Made by a program: the position numbers and the translations under genes
DNA from: Albifimbria verrucaria
Lineage: Eukaryota > Ascomycota > Sordariomycetes > Hypocreales > Stachybotryaceae
Length of the DNA: 64,000 bases
Direction: 5' to 3'
NCBI GenBank assembly: GCA_020081605.1
Contig: JAHREC010000062.1
Location: forward strand, 1,860,001-1,924,000
Shown: positions 47,920-58,852 of the stretch, piece after piece
How the letters are laid out: the number at the start of each line of letters is the position of its first letter
How positions within the stretch are numbered: the first letter of the stretch is position 1
Notes under the pieces: model-generated
Told to the model about the DNA's origin: nothing
Database searches by the model: none
The model's input: the letters and a program-made list of their open reading frames with translations, nothing else

Positions 47920-48705
47920 GTCGGGCAAGGAACGGGAGTTGGTGACGGGAAAGGGGTATCGACGAGGACAACAGAGACAGAGCTTCTGACACTCGAAAGC
48001 TCAGGGCGTGGCAATGGAGGAAGTCGGCCAACGAGTTTCGAGGATGCGCTCGAGAAATGTTCAGATTAGAGCTCGGATGGGACGTTGGTGCTTCAGGGAA
48101 CGAAGGGATGGTGGTCTGGGCTCCAAATTTCCTTCCTGCCCTTCCCTTCCCTTGGGAAACAGTCTGGGGTGTTTGGTTGGCCAGTGCGACGCGACACGAG
48201 GAAGAGGTCTCTCTGTCCCACCCCGCCAACGGAGGCCAGGTCGCAGTACAAGGCAGGGCTGCCAAAGTGGGAGGGCGGCGAGGTACCGGAGCCCAAGACC
48301 CTTTAATACAGGTACCGGGCCGCTACAGCGCGCGGCCTGATTTCACATTTCCGCATTGAAGCTCAGTGGCCAGAAAGGCCAGAGAGCCCCTGGCCAGTCT
48401 GCTAGCAAGGTGACCTTAGGTACGGGTACCTAGCAAGCCCGCCTACTTAGTACTTAGCACAGGTACTTTTTTTTTATTACTGCGAACAGACCGACGCGAC
48501 ACCACACTTACTTCACTTGCCGAGCTTGACCTCATTCTGACAAGCTTGGCCATGGGATTAATTATCTGCCGGTCCCTCTAGCCATGGTCCACTAATCCCA
48601 CCCACTGCCGCCGCCCCAAAAATTTCGCCGCCTAATCGATAAGCTCGTGTCTGAAATTTTGGCGATCCATCCAACCAGCGACTGAACCATGGCCAGCAGG
48701 TGACG
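47920..48705. promoter_or_regulatory. Divergent promoter region of septin and PWP2
   Basis: About 790 bp holding both promoters. AGGTAC/GGTACC motifs occur near 48278-48286, 48308-48318, 48418-48432 and 48460-48466, and a T tract near 48467-48476. No other gene is recognised. A four-codon upstream reading frame precedes PWP2. Confidence 0.5.
48689..48703 (+). promoter_or_regulatory. Four-codon uORF directly upstream of PWP2
   Basis: ATGGCCAGCAGGTGA (Met-Ala-Ser-Arg-stop) ends only two bases before the PWP2 ATG. The uORF ATG has a strong context (ACCATGG). Ribosomes terminating here would have to reinitiate almost at once or leaky-scan past it, so it could reduce PWP2 translation. It presumes the transcript starts upstream of 48689. 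Confidence 0.6.
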
Positions 48706-51480
48706 ATGAAGACCGATTTCAGGGTACGTTTGCTCCAATGCTTCGTCGCGGCGTGTGTTGCCTTGGTTCTGACATTGACATATAGTTCTCGAACTTGCTT
48801 GGCACAGTTTACTGCCAGGGCAACCTGCTCTTCAGCCCCGATGGCACCCATCTCTTCTCGCCAGTCGGCAACCGAGTGACTGTCTTCAACCTGGTTGAGT
48901 ACGTTCCCCCATCACAAGGATCCCTAAGGCCGTTTCCAAGCATTTGGCTGACAGTAAACCTCCTTAGAAACAAGTCTTATACTCTCCCATTCGCCCATCG
49001 CAAGAACATTGCCCGGATTGGTCTGACCCCCGCGGCAACCTGCTCCTCTCAGTCGATGATGATGGCCATGCAATCCTGACCAATGTGCCCCGGCGCGTAT
49101 CCCTCTACCATTTCTCCTTTCGCTCGCAGGTCACAGCCCTCGCCTTCTCTCCCTCCGGTCAGCATTTCGCAGTAGGACTGGGCCGGAAGATTGAAGTATG
49201 GCACGTGCCGTCGACACCCGACACCAACACAGAAGGCGAACTCGAGTTTGCGCCGTTTGTCAAGCACCACACACATACCGGTCACTTTGACGATGTCCGA
49301 CACATCGAATGGTCAAGCGACTCTCGATTCTTCCTGACCGCCTCCAAGGATCTTACCATTAGGATATGGAGTTTGAATCCCGAGGATGGCTTTACTCCCA
49401 CTGTGCTCTCGGGCCACAAGCAGGCCGTGATTGGCGCCTGGTTCTCTGAGAACCAGGAGACCATCTACACTGTCAGCAAGGATGGCGCCGTTTTCGACTG
49501 GCAGTACGTCAAGCCCATCAACCGTATCGAGGGTGACGAGGACATGCGTGATCCCGACGATGATTCCGACATGCGTTGGCGCATTGTCCAGCGCCACTAC
49601 TTCATGCAGGAAGCGCCCATGTGCGTTGCGCTGCCTTCCACCCGGAGTCGAACTTGTTAGTGGCTGGCTTTTCCGACGGTATCTTTGGTCTGTATGAGAT
49701 GCCCGATTTCAACAACATTCACAAGTTGAGCATCTCTCAAAACGATATTGACTTTGTCACAATCAACAAGAGTGGTGAGTGGCTGGCGTTTGGTGCCTCC
49801 AAGCTCGGCCAACTCCTTGTGTGGGAGTGGCAATCGGAGTCCTACATTCTGAAGCAGCAGGGCCATTTCGACGCTATGAACTCGCTGGTATACTCTCCTG
49901 ATGGCCAGCGTATTGTCACATGTGCCGACGACGGCAAGATTAAGGTCTGGGACATCGAGTCAGGGTTCTGCATTGTGACTTTCACGGAACACACCAGCGG
50001 TGTCACTGCCTGTGAGTTTGCGAAGAAGGGCAATGTCTTGTTCACGGCCAGTCTGGACGGTTCGATTCGTGCTTGGGATTTGATCAGATACCGAAACTTC
50101 CGCACCTTCACCGCCCCTACAAGACTATCATTTACCTGCATGTCTGTCGACCCCAGTGGTGAGATTGTCGCTGCTGGCTCTCTGGACTCTTTCGACATCC
50201 ACATCTGGTCCGTTCAGACGGGACAGCTACTCGACCAGCTGTCTGGTCACGAGGGACCCGTCTCATCGCTAGCCTTTGCTCCCAGCGGAGGAGCTCTGGT
50301 CAGTGGCAGCTGGGACCGTACCGCGCGTATTTGGTCCATTTTCAGCAGGACTCAAACCAGCGAGCCTCTTCAGTTGCAGGCCGATGTGTTGGATGTTGCT
50401 GTCCGCCCCGACTCTTTGCAACTAGCTGTCTCAACCCTCGATGGTCAGCTGACCTTCTGGTCGATGTCGGAAGCCGAGCAAGTCGCTGGTCTCGATGGCC
50501 GTCGAGATGTGTCCGGAGGCCGAAAAGTGACTGACCGAAGAACCGCAGCCAACGTGTCAGGCACCAAAGCTTTCAATACAATCTCCTACAGTACCGACGG
50601 AAGCTGTTTGATTGCAGGAGGCAACAGCAAGTATATCTGTCTCTACTCCGTTACGACCATGGTCCTACTTAAGAAGTACACTGTCAGCGTGAACTTGTCG
50701 TTATCAGGAACGCAAGAGTTCCTGAACAGCAGATTGTTAACAGAGGCTGGTGCGATGGGACTTTTGGATGATCAGGGTGAGGCGTCAGACCGAGAGGATC
50801 GCGTTGACAACAGTTTGCCTGGCTCAAAGCGAGGAGGCGACCCCGCATCAAGGAAGAAGATGCCAGAGGTTAGAGTCAGTAGCATCGGCTTTTCGCCCAC
50901 CGGCACGGCTTTCTGCGCTGCTTCGACTGAAGGACTTCTTATCTACAGCCTGGACAACAACTTGCAGTTCGATCCATTCGATCTTAACATGGAGATTACG
51001 CCGGCATCGACGCTTGCTGTGCTGGAAACGGAGAAGGATTATCTGAAGGCACTGGTCATGGGTTTCCGCCTGAACGAGGCGGGGCTGATCAAGCGCATCT
51101 TCCAGGCCGTACCGCCCACTGATGTCCCTTTGGTTGTCGCAGACATGCCCACGGTCTACGTGTCACGCCTTCTGCGCTTCGTTGCAGCGGAGACCGAGGC
51201 TTCTCCTCACATTGAGTTTTGCCTTATTTGGATCAAAGCACTGCTCGACAAGCACGGCGCCTGGTTGACGGCGAACCGTGCTAAGGTGGATGTCGAGCTG
51301 AGAGTGGTGGCGCGAGCAGTGTCGCGGATGAAGGATGAGATCAGGAGGCTGGCTGACGAAAATGTGTACATGGTTGACTATCTGCTTGGCCAGGCTGGAC
51401 AGAAGAAGCAGGAAAAGGGGTTGCCCGTATTGAGGCTGTGGGGGCCAGGACAGCGCGATGACAATCGAGCTGAATGGTGA
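48706..51480 (+). CDS. PWP2: Periodic tryptophan protein 2, U3 snoRNP/SSU processome WD-repeat protein
   Basis: Exons 48706-48723 (only 18 nt, MKTDFR), 48786-48898 and 48968-51480; 881 aa after two missing bases (C run 49027-49031, and about 49612-49618). The start motif FSNLLGTVYCQGNLLFSPDG and TNVPRRVSLYHFSFRSQVTA are hallmark Pwp2 sequences. Two consecutive beta-propellers of WD40 units follow, e.g. HFDDVRHIEWSSDSRFFLTA, HFDAMNSLVYSPDGQRIVTC, HTSGVTACEFAKKGNVLFTA and HEGPVSSLAFAPSGGALVSG. The C-terminal Utp12-like helical domain includes YLKALVMGFRLNEAGLIKRI and VSRLLRFVAAETEASPHIEF. It is the core UTP-B subunit for early 18S pre-rRNA processing in the nucleolus. Confidence 0.97.
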
Positions 51481-51910
51481 CAACGTTTCTGAGGGTCTGG
51501 CGAGGACGAATGGATTGGATTAGAATAAACCTGAGCAATTGAATGGAATAAATACCCATGGTTACCTTGATTTTGAAGTGCAGTTGGTGTCTGTAAGTGA
51601 GTGGCTTGTGTACTTGACAATTGATCTGCGTGAACATATACTAGAAAGGAGCAGCTCTTCTGACGCGGTTCTCTTACTCTTCTTGATTAATAGAACTTAT
51701 TTCCGTGTTGACCAGTCTCTACATAATAACGTCGTTTCCATGTCTTTGAGGATGACCAAGGATTTTGAACAAGAACATGCCAATTTATGCCCGTGCCACG
51801 AAGTGTCGATGAGAATACACATTGAACAAATTTTCAATAATCAGCTTGACTACATTCATTCTTAATCTTTGACGCATTCAATATATATGGTTCATCAAGA
51901 CATCATTTCC
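51481..51910. other. Convergent 3' region between PWP2 and the questin-oxidase-like gene
   Basis: About 430 bp, AT-rich, between two stop codons. AATAAA-like sequence at about 51524-51529 (GAATAAAC) and 51546-51551 (GGAATAAATAC) could serve PWP2 polyadenylation. No gene recognised. Confidence 0.5.
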
Positions 51911-53501
51911 CTAGTGCGCTGTGGGAATATCCTCCCATGCTTCGGCAAACCCAGCCGACCGTACCCAGCGCGAGTCTTGGTTCTCCACGCTGTCCAGCAG
52001 AAGATAGTGCATCTTTAGCCACGTCTCGTCATCAGCGATGCGAATCCATGGTTTGTCGGCGTACTTCTTGGACAACTCTTGGGCCAGCAGCAGCCCTCTC
52101 ACCACTTTGATGGTGTGGCCATCATCAGGAATAGCGTAGAAGCGGGGCAGGAGATCCTCAGGTCGGGACACGAGTGTCTTGTCTTGGGGTGAATAGTTTC
52201 GAATAGCGTCGGTATCAAGTGGCGGACAGCCGCGAGCGGCGTACTGGACTATGTCCATGCGTATTTTGTACTCAAGGAGGCGAACCTTCATTTCTGTCGG
52301 AATCCATGATTGCTTATTGATTGCAAGGAACATAGGTGTGGATGTGAGGTGATGACTATGAATGAGGTGTTAGTAGGTTCCTGTATGAGCACAATAAGTC
52401 TCAGTTCCGTCACTAAGGCGCGTCTTACATTAGGAAGAAGTCAAGCTTCGGAATATGTGGAGGTCGAAACGCAGCTGCAGTCGCAAGCCATGCCGCCGTG
52501 TGTACCATTTCTGCAGTTCGCTCCTCTAGCTCCTCAGGCTTCACCCTGACCTGAGCGGCATACTGCACGGCTTCATCGAAGGCGCGGCCAACGACACCGT
52601 CGTACACGCGGTTTGAGTCCTCCCAATGAGCGCTGGTGGCGAGCTTCTTGTTCTCACGGACGCCTTCTATCAGCTCGGCAATGCTTCGCTGACTGGGGTT
52701 TGAGTTAGCCTTGACTGCCGCGTCGACCTTGTCAAAGAAGTCGCCTAGACGGTTGTCGTGTACGGCAGTCTGAGCCAGGCCTTCAGCTACCATGGCTGGT
52801 TGTTGAAATTCAATGCCGTACATGAGCTGTATCATGGGATGGAGGAATCCTAGTGGAGGCTGTCAGTTCCAACGAAACGTGTTGTGAGGCCATGAGGGTT
52901 ATGAGTTACCAGCATATAGTCGAGCGAATAGATCATGGCTCTTAGCATCATCTTTAAACACATGCTCTAGCAGGACCTCTTGCCAGCCAACCTTGTCGAT
53001 TTCAGTTTGGAAGTACTTCAGAAAGTCAGCATAGTGCTTCCCTTTGCCGAGATAGGCGGAAGCATTGCTGTAGTCTTTTAGTAAACCCTCGACTACGTTG
53101 CTGCGCGGCTGCTGAGCCTTGATTTGGTAGGAAGCATTGATGTCATAGGCCTTTTGCAAATGCTCTGGGCCGCTTCCAGTTCCGAACAGGCTGAGCAGAT
53201 GGTGAGGGATCTGTATAGATTCACGTATTAGCGGCATGTTTCCTAGCATGACTGCATAAGGCGCCATGGTGCCCTTACATGATTATGGAAGCCAGATGTG
53301 TTGAAAAATACATGGTGTCTCTAAAATTCAGTGTTAGCAATAATATCAGCATGAAGGAGCTTGTGCTCTGTGGAGGGGTGGTCAAACCTCGAGGTCCTCT
53401 TGAAGGAGCTCCGTCACCTTGGAGGCGGAAGCATCGGTCTGCTTTACTCCGAGCAGTCCAGAGTTGTCGGGAGATATGTTGATGCGTAGAGAAGTTGCCA
53501 T
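51911..53501 (-). CDS. Questin oxidase-like protein (DUF4243, AflY/HypA family)
   Basis: Exons in transcript order: 53388-53501, 53279-53320 (42 nt), 52910-53210, 52429-52849, 51911-52355; 440 aa, no frameshift. The N-terminus SPDNSGLLGVKQTDASASKV and the next block HHVFFNTSGFHNHIPHHLLS are characteristic. HYADFLKYFQTEIDKVGW and GFLHPMIQLMYGIEFQQPAM follow, including His residues typical of the family, then VKPEELEERTAEMVHTAAWL. Family members such as questin oxidase and AflY act in Baeyer-Villiger-type or ring-cleaving steps on aromatic polyketides, but many homologues lie outside clusters. Here neighbours are PWP2 and a histone chaperone, and no polyketide synthase is present, so pathway membership is unsupported. 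The upstream in-frame ATG region is cysteine/serine-rich and less likely; MATSLRINIS was chosen. Confidence 0.88.
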
Positions 53502-54546
53502 TGTAGCGGCTCTTCTTGTTTGGATTATGTGTGCTGTTGGGTTAGACCTGAGAAGAGACCTGGGGATGATGGACCGTGATGCATGAGATACGGGCATTAT
53601 TTGAAGACTTAGACGCCCAGATGCTGCGGGCCAAGAAGCGCAACACATCTGAACGGTCTTCATTAAAATAGGTTATGCCGTTATTCGGCGAGCCTGATTT
53701 GGACGCCGTGACCTGCTTACAAACTTGGAGCAATCATCACGCTGGGGTATGATGCCGATGCATGTCATTTACAGGTGGAAGTCGGATGGTAATTGGATGG
53801 TTATGTCATGGGGTGCCATTTTCGGCCAACACGGCGTCGTATTAAATCCGAGCTCAACCGAGACTCTGAGCTGCTCGGCCTTGCGGAACTCCTACCAAGG
53901 CCGGGCCAGCATAAGCTCCGCGAGTTCCTAAGTAGGTGTTGTGGAAGGGCGTGGCTAGTCGGTGAGTGTGTGAGAGAAAGGCAAACTAATAATTGGTAAT
54001 GTTAGATGGTGAGCAGTAAAATAGGGGATCGCCAGCCACTCACGCCTTAGGCTGGTAGACGAAAGTATGCTTAAAAGTTGACCAAGTTAACGCTACAAAC
54101 CCGGTAAGTAACAATTTAAAACCAAAACATTTACTCAATATTTGCATCTCTTTATTTTTATTTTTATTATTTTTATAAATAAAGTTAATCCTGGTTACCC
54201 CATATTATCTGGGGTTTCACGACATCGCCAATCCGGAGTCAATGTATAGTCTGGGCCAAACTGCTATTCATGGAGAGCCAACTACGCACTCTGTTCTTCA
54301 ACAACAAAGAAATCCTTCCTGAGTTACATTACGAAATCATGATATTGAGCATGTTTGCAACCAACCTCTCAGGCAAAATCAAATCATGACCCCCAGCATT
54401 CTCCAGCAGATATCACTAGTATCAAGAGGATGCGTTTGATTCAGTAAGGTTCATAAGTCTATTGCATTAACGGCCTATTATATGCCGAGTATTCTTCAAA
54501 ATCATGTCGTGGTCTATCATGCTTGTGGTTTCATCTCATTTCACAT
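53502..54546. other. 1 kb intergenic region with a strongly AT-rich core
   Basis: No gene. 54110-54190 is extremely AT-rich (repeated TTTTTATT units), followed by a short inverted pair ACCCCATATTATCTGGGGT near 54196-54214. The rest would be the promoter of the questin-oxidase-like gene and 3' UTR of the histone chaperone. A relic of a transposon is possible but no terminal repeat or coding remnant was found. Confidence 0.5.
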
Positions 54547-55608
54547 CTAAGCCTTCCTCTTCTTGTTAGGGCTGCTCTGCTCCTCCTCCTCCATCTCGTC
54601 CTCATCACCAGACTCAAAATCAGCATCGCTGACATCAGCCTCCTGGGCAGCAGCTAGAGGGTTACTGGTTAGCGGGGATCACCTTGCGGTAACTGAAGAG
54701 GGCAGTAACATACTGAAGTACTTGATGGCACCGGGCCAGAGATCCTCAGCGATGGCGACAGCAAGGTCGTCGGCGGTGGGGAAGATCTCGAGCTCGTACT
54801 CGTCCCCTCATCATCCTCGTCCTCGTCCTTGTCCTCGTCCATGACGTCGACCTCCTTGCCCTCCTTACGGGCCTTGCGCTTCTCCTCGTTGGCCTTGCGG
54901 GCCTCCTCGCTCTCCTCAACGGAGATGTTGCGGCCACGGAAACCGAACCAGGCGAAGAAGCTGACGCCGCCGAGGCCGGTCTTCTCCATCTGGGCCTTGA
55001 GGTCCTTCTTGGCCTGAGTCTCCTCATCGGCGGGCTTGCCGGCCTTGTCGTCCTCCCAGACCTTGTGGACGAGAGACAGCAGACCGCCGGTCAGGTCCTG
55101 GCCCTTCTTCCAGTTGATCTCGACGGGCTCACTGACCAGGCCGGCCCAGCCGTCCTTGGCATTGCGCCACCAGAACTTCTTCTCGAGGACCTTGTTCTCG
55201 AACCACTCGTTCTCGCTGAACTCGAACTTGATGGAGATGCTGCGAGGGTCGCCGCCGGGCAGCTCGAAGCGCTCGACGGACAGGCCAGTGAGGGCGGTCA
55301 TGAGGACGGCCGAGTCGGTGGGCTGGACGTACTCGTCAATGTCCATGGGAGCCTGCTCAAAGACGAGGGGCCAGAAGCTGGGAATCTGGGAGACGACCTT
55401 CTCGCGCTTGGCGTAGAGGTCCTTGGTAAGGTTGGTCTGCTGGCGGACTGCGCAAAAGGCGTGTTAGTCCAGAGCTGTCGTGCAAGGGATTGGATTGGAT
55501 TGATCGGTTAGGTTACTCACGCAGCTCCAGCTCAACCTCCTCGAAGTCATCCTCGAGGTCCTCGAGCTGCTCGTAGGAGATGGGGTTATCGAGCTGTTCG
55601 GCAGACAT
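54547..55608 (-). CDS. NAP-family histone chaperone, SET/Vps75 type
   Basis: Exons in transcript order: 55521-55608, 54714-55447, 54547-54653; 309 aa after one missing base at 54804-54807. An acidic N-terminal helix (YEQLEDLEDDFEEVELEL) forms the dimerisation coiled coil with QQTNLTKDLYAKREKVV. The earmuff domain reads IPSFWPLVFEQAPMDIDEYV, VERFELPGGDPRSISIKFEF, NEWFENKVLEKKFWWRNAKD and EINWKKGQDL, followed by GVSFFAWFGFRGR. The C-terminus is strongly acidic (DEDKDEDEDDEG, GDEDEMEEEEQ) and ends with a basic NKKRKA signal likely to be nuclear targeting. The pattern IPSFW plus the short length favours SET/Vps75 over Nap1 (usually near 400 aa). It binds H3-H4/H2A-H2B and, in yeast, stimulates Rtt109. 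Confidence 0.92.
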
Positions 55609-56993
55609 TGTGTAGGCGGTGTATAAGGTATATGGAAGAAACGTTATGTGTGTGTGAGAAAGAGGGTGCGGCGGGGTATTAGATTAGGAGGAGGGAAGCG
55701 AAGAGCAGACCTGAAGGAGACGAGCCGTTTGCTTTATACCTTAACTACTACCAAAGTAAACAAGACTAGCGAAGGCAAAGAAATTTTTTCCCCGTGCCGT
55801 TTCTCCCTTACGTGACCACCACGTCCTCTTTTTTCCCTAAACGTCGCAATGCTCTGCCAACGTGCGTGGTAGTGGATGTAGGAAAATTTTGGCCATTTTG
55901 ATGTCATTGGCCCAGCGCATAGAGGACCCCTGAGGGTCACTAGAGCTTGCATTACATGGTCAGGTTCCACCGACGAGCGCCCAAGAAATGCCGATCTACG
56001 GATACCTTGCGGGTACTTTGTGCCCCTCGTTTCTCCGCCTGAACTGTTGGGTCCCTCGCTGTACTGTTTTCCCTTTTTTTTTTCTTCAATTTTTCTTCTT
56101 CTGCTCCGTCAATCATGCAGAACGAACCCACACAAGCTCAGGGTCCAGCTCAATGGGTGGAAGTGCATGGAGGGTAGCAGACCGCATCCGTACAGAGCAG
56201 GTACATCCCACCTACCTATTGTGCCCCTTCTTCTGGAGTACTTCCCTACCCACCTAAGGTTATTACGTGGTGACCTGACTACCTACTACCTGCTTTAGGC
56301 AATGGGTAATTGGTGGGGAAGGCACAGTGTTAAGCCCGCTCTTTCTTCTTCTTGCCGCTGTGTTCACTGGCCTACCATTGTCCTGTTTTCTTTTCTCTCT
56401 GGGCCATTGTTTTCTTTGCCAAAAGCTCCATCATTGAATTACACTGCAGCCTCGTTGAATGAGAAGCCCCTCCTCAAGTCACTGCTGCCTCCACGATGAT
56501 TTTATAATTGCTCTCATCTCTGTTTATGAATGCTATCTGACTATATATTGTTTGTTATTGAGCCGCTCAGAACCATAATTTGCGACAGTAGAGCTCCGTC
56601 TTCTTCCAATTGTCTATAGCATTGCTGTCCGCTGCCATAACCAGCATCAATCATCATTCACGCCTTGAAACAAATAGCTATCAATCATGACCTCTGCTGA
56701 GCATTCTGAACATTCTGACCCAGAGGAGCAAGAGGAGCAAGAGGTATAAAAGAAAAATCCTTCCCCTCACCTTCATCACTTCAACCTCTCTCTCCCTCAT
56801 CCTCTGAAGTCAACCCATCTTCTTCCCATCGTTTCTCAACAAAACAACCACACATCATCTCTTCCCATCTTCATAGTCAACCCAGACTGAGGGTTACCTC
56901 TGCTCTCCTCCATCTCCACAGTACTATCCCCAGTTTACTTGTCGCCCCCTTCACTCTAGGCTCCGCTCATTGCAGATGCTCCGTTACTGAATC
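55609..56993. promoter_or_regulatory. Divergent promoter region of SET/Vps75-like and CutC genes
   Basis: About 1.4 kb without a recognised gene. C/T-rich tracts at 56068-56105 and 56755-56900, TACCTACC motifs near 56209-56216 and 56278-56292. A short frame near 56686-56750 starts MTSAEHSEHSDPEEQEEQ and is rich in Glu, but it ends at once and is probably leader sequence of the CutC transcript. Confidence 0.45.
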
Positions 56994-57840
56994 ATGGCCC
57001 CACAGGATCGTCTCGAACCGGAGCTCCTCAAGCTTGAGGTCGCCGTCTTCTCCGGCATCAATGCCTTGCGAGCCCAGAGACTCGGCGCCAACCGCATCGA
57101 GCTCAACGCTCCAGGCTCCTACGAGCAGGGTGGTCTCACTCCCCGCTGACCGAGCTAACTTCCATCGCGCAGGACCTCGAAGTTCCCGTCCGCATCATGA
57201 TACGTCCCCGCGGTCCTCCTGCTGATGGTTCTCCCGATTTTATCTATTCCGCCCAAGAGTTTGGCGAGATGTTGACTGCCATCGACAAGTTCAAAGCCGC
57301 CAGTATCCTCAACCCCGTCCGTGGTGACGCGTTTGTCTTTGGCATCATGATGATCCCTGACCAGGAATCTCTAGAGAAGTACCCCGAGGACAAGGTCACC
57401 ATCGACGAGAATCGTTGCGGTCAGCTCATCGCACATGCCCGTCCCTTTGGCTGCATCTTTCATCGCGCATTTGACCCCATTGCTTCCTCTCCCCGCTGGA
57501 CTGAGGGCATCGATACGCTTATTGCGTTAGGGTTTAAGGGCCTTCTCACCGCCGGCGGTATCGATCCAGCCCCTGAAAATGTCTCCCATCTCGAGAGGAT
57601 GTGCCGTTACATCAACAACCGCATGCAACTCGTCATCGGTGGTGGTCTTCGTCACCACAACATTGCTCACATGGCCTCCCGCCTGTCCCGCTACACCGAC
57701 TGCAGTGTCTGGCTCCACACTGCGTCCATCGTCCGCACCTTTGTTGACAACGGGGACAACAATCCGGTTCCCTTTACGCGCTCGACATCGATGAGTTAAA
57801 CGCCATCTTTAAGCAACTTGGTCTCGCCAGAACGGATTAG
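56994..57840 (+). CDS. CutC-domain copper homeostasis protein
   Basis: Single exon, 282 aa after two missing bases (C run 57141-57144; about 57769-57776). CutC TIM-barrel motifs: LEVAVFSGINALRAQRLGAN and RIELNAPGSYEQGGLTP at the start, then VPVRIMIRPRGPP, GDAFVFGIMM, GCIFHRAFDPIASSPRWTEG, GFKGLLTAGGIDPAPEN and LVIGGGLRHHNIAHM. The corrected end reads LYALDIDELNAIFKQLGL. Bacterial CutC was linked to copper tolerance, while in eukaryotes the role is poorly defined and may be enzymatic. The change of frame at the first C run separates the first 45 residues from the rest, so uncorrected annotation would lose them. Confidence 0.92.
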
Positions 57841-58852
57841 AGCAACGCTGCGGACCACTACAGTGCAGTATGGCTACCAATTCTCGAGGAGCAGGAGCGC
57901 CAACGACAAATGCAGCAGCGTCAACAGCGCCAGCAGCAACAGCAGCAGCAGGAGCAGCCATGAAAGGCACTCTGCTACTCCAAGAATCCCAATCAAGTCC
58001 TCAACCTGCCTCATTAGTTTTGTTTGTTTTGATATTTTCTCTGGAACGCCGACGGGTTTGGGCTAACTGATGGAAACAAGAGAACCAATGCTGTCGCTTC
58101 ATACTCGAAGCAAATGGACGGCACTCAACGCAATTCAACTCCCAGGCACCCAGTTCTGGGTCTTTCGAAATAGGTTTACCTAAACCCAGCTCACCACCGG
58201 ACAGATTCCATCGCTTATACCCCATGGCTCGATATGGGCCTCGCATCATCATGACTTCTTTGCTTTCATTCCCACCTATATCGTGGGACGACTACCAGAA
58301 ACTGACACAGTCAGCGGTGTGGACTCGGAGATGAGAACGTGGATAGTTGACGCTTGCATACATGCAACGAAGTTCACATACAGGTTGGTCGTACGTTTTT
58401 CGAATTTTTGTTCATTATGGGGTTGAGGCTGGATAACTTGGTCAGATCAGAAGTAGAGGCACAAGATAGCACTCCACACACAATTGAGGCAATTTCGAAA
58501 CTTTCCAGATCGTGCACCCACATTTAATGATGTATCTCAGGTAAGTTAAAGATGCATCAACGAAGCCTTTCTCATTCTTCGCAGGATCCGTGTTGCTTTG
58601 AGTATTGCCGAGCCCGTAGGTCATCTCGTAAGTTGGTTTGTTCAACAGGCTTAAGCAATGTGCCGTTAACTACGAAGTGAGATGCATTTCAAGATCAATC
58701 TGGCACAAGATGGTCTAGCGATATTGCTTGTATTAGGCTAATATGTGTACACTGAAAATTCGCTTTTTATTGCTTCGCCCTTTCTAAACCGTCATACGTC
58801 ATCTCTCTCTATACTACAATAAATCATCAACTCATCCGCTCTCGCCCAGCAA
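57841..58852. other. Convergent 3' region between CutC and alkaline phosphatase
   Basis: About 1 kb with no recognised gene. CAG/CAACAG trinucleotide repeats at about 57909-57958 would encode Gln if translated, but they follow the CutC stop codon. The remainder is AT-richer UTR-like sequence. Confidence 0.5.
57905..57960. repeat. CAG/CAA trinucleotide repeat downstream of CutC
   Basis: An imperfect run of CAG and CAA triplets starting about 65 bp after the CutC stop codon. Probably 3' UTR slippage sequence. In the CutC frame it lies beyond the TAG at 57838-57840, so it is not part of the protein as read. Confidence 0.7.

Noticed and set aside
53950..54540. LTR retrotransposon remnant in the AT-rich region
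   Set aside because: No terminal repeats, primer-binding site or coding remnant could be identified by eye.
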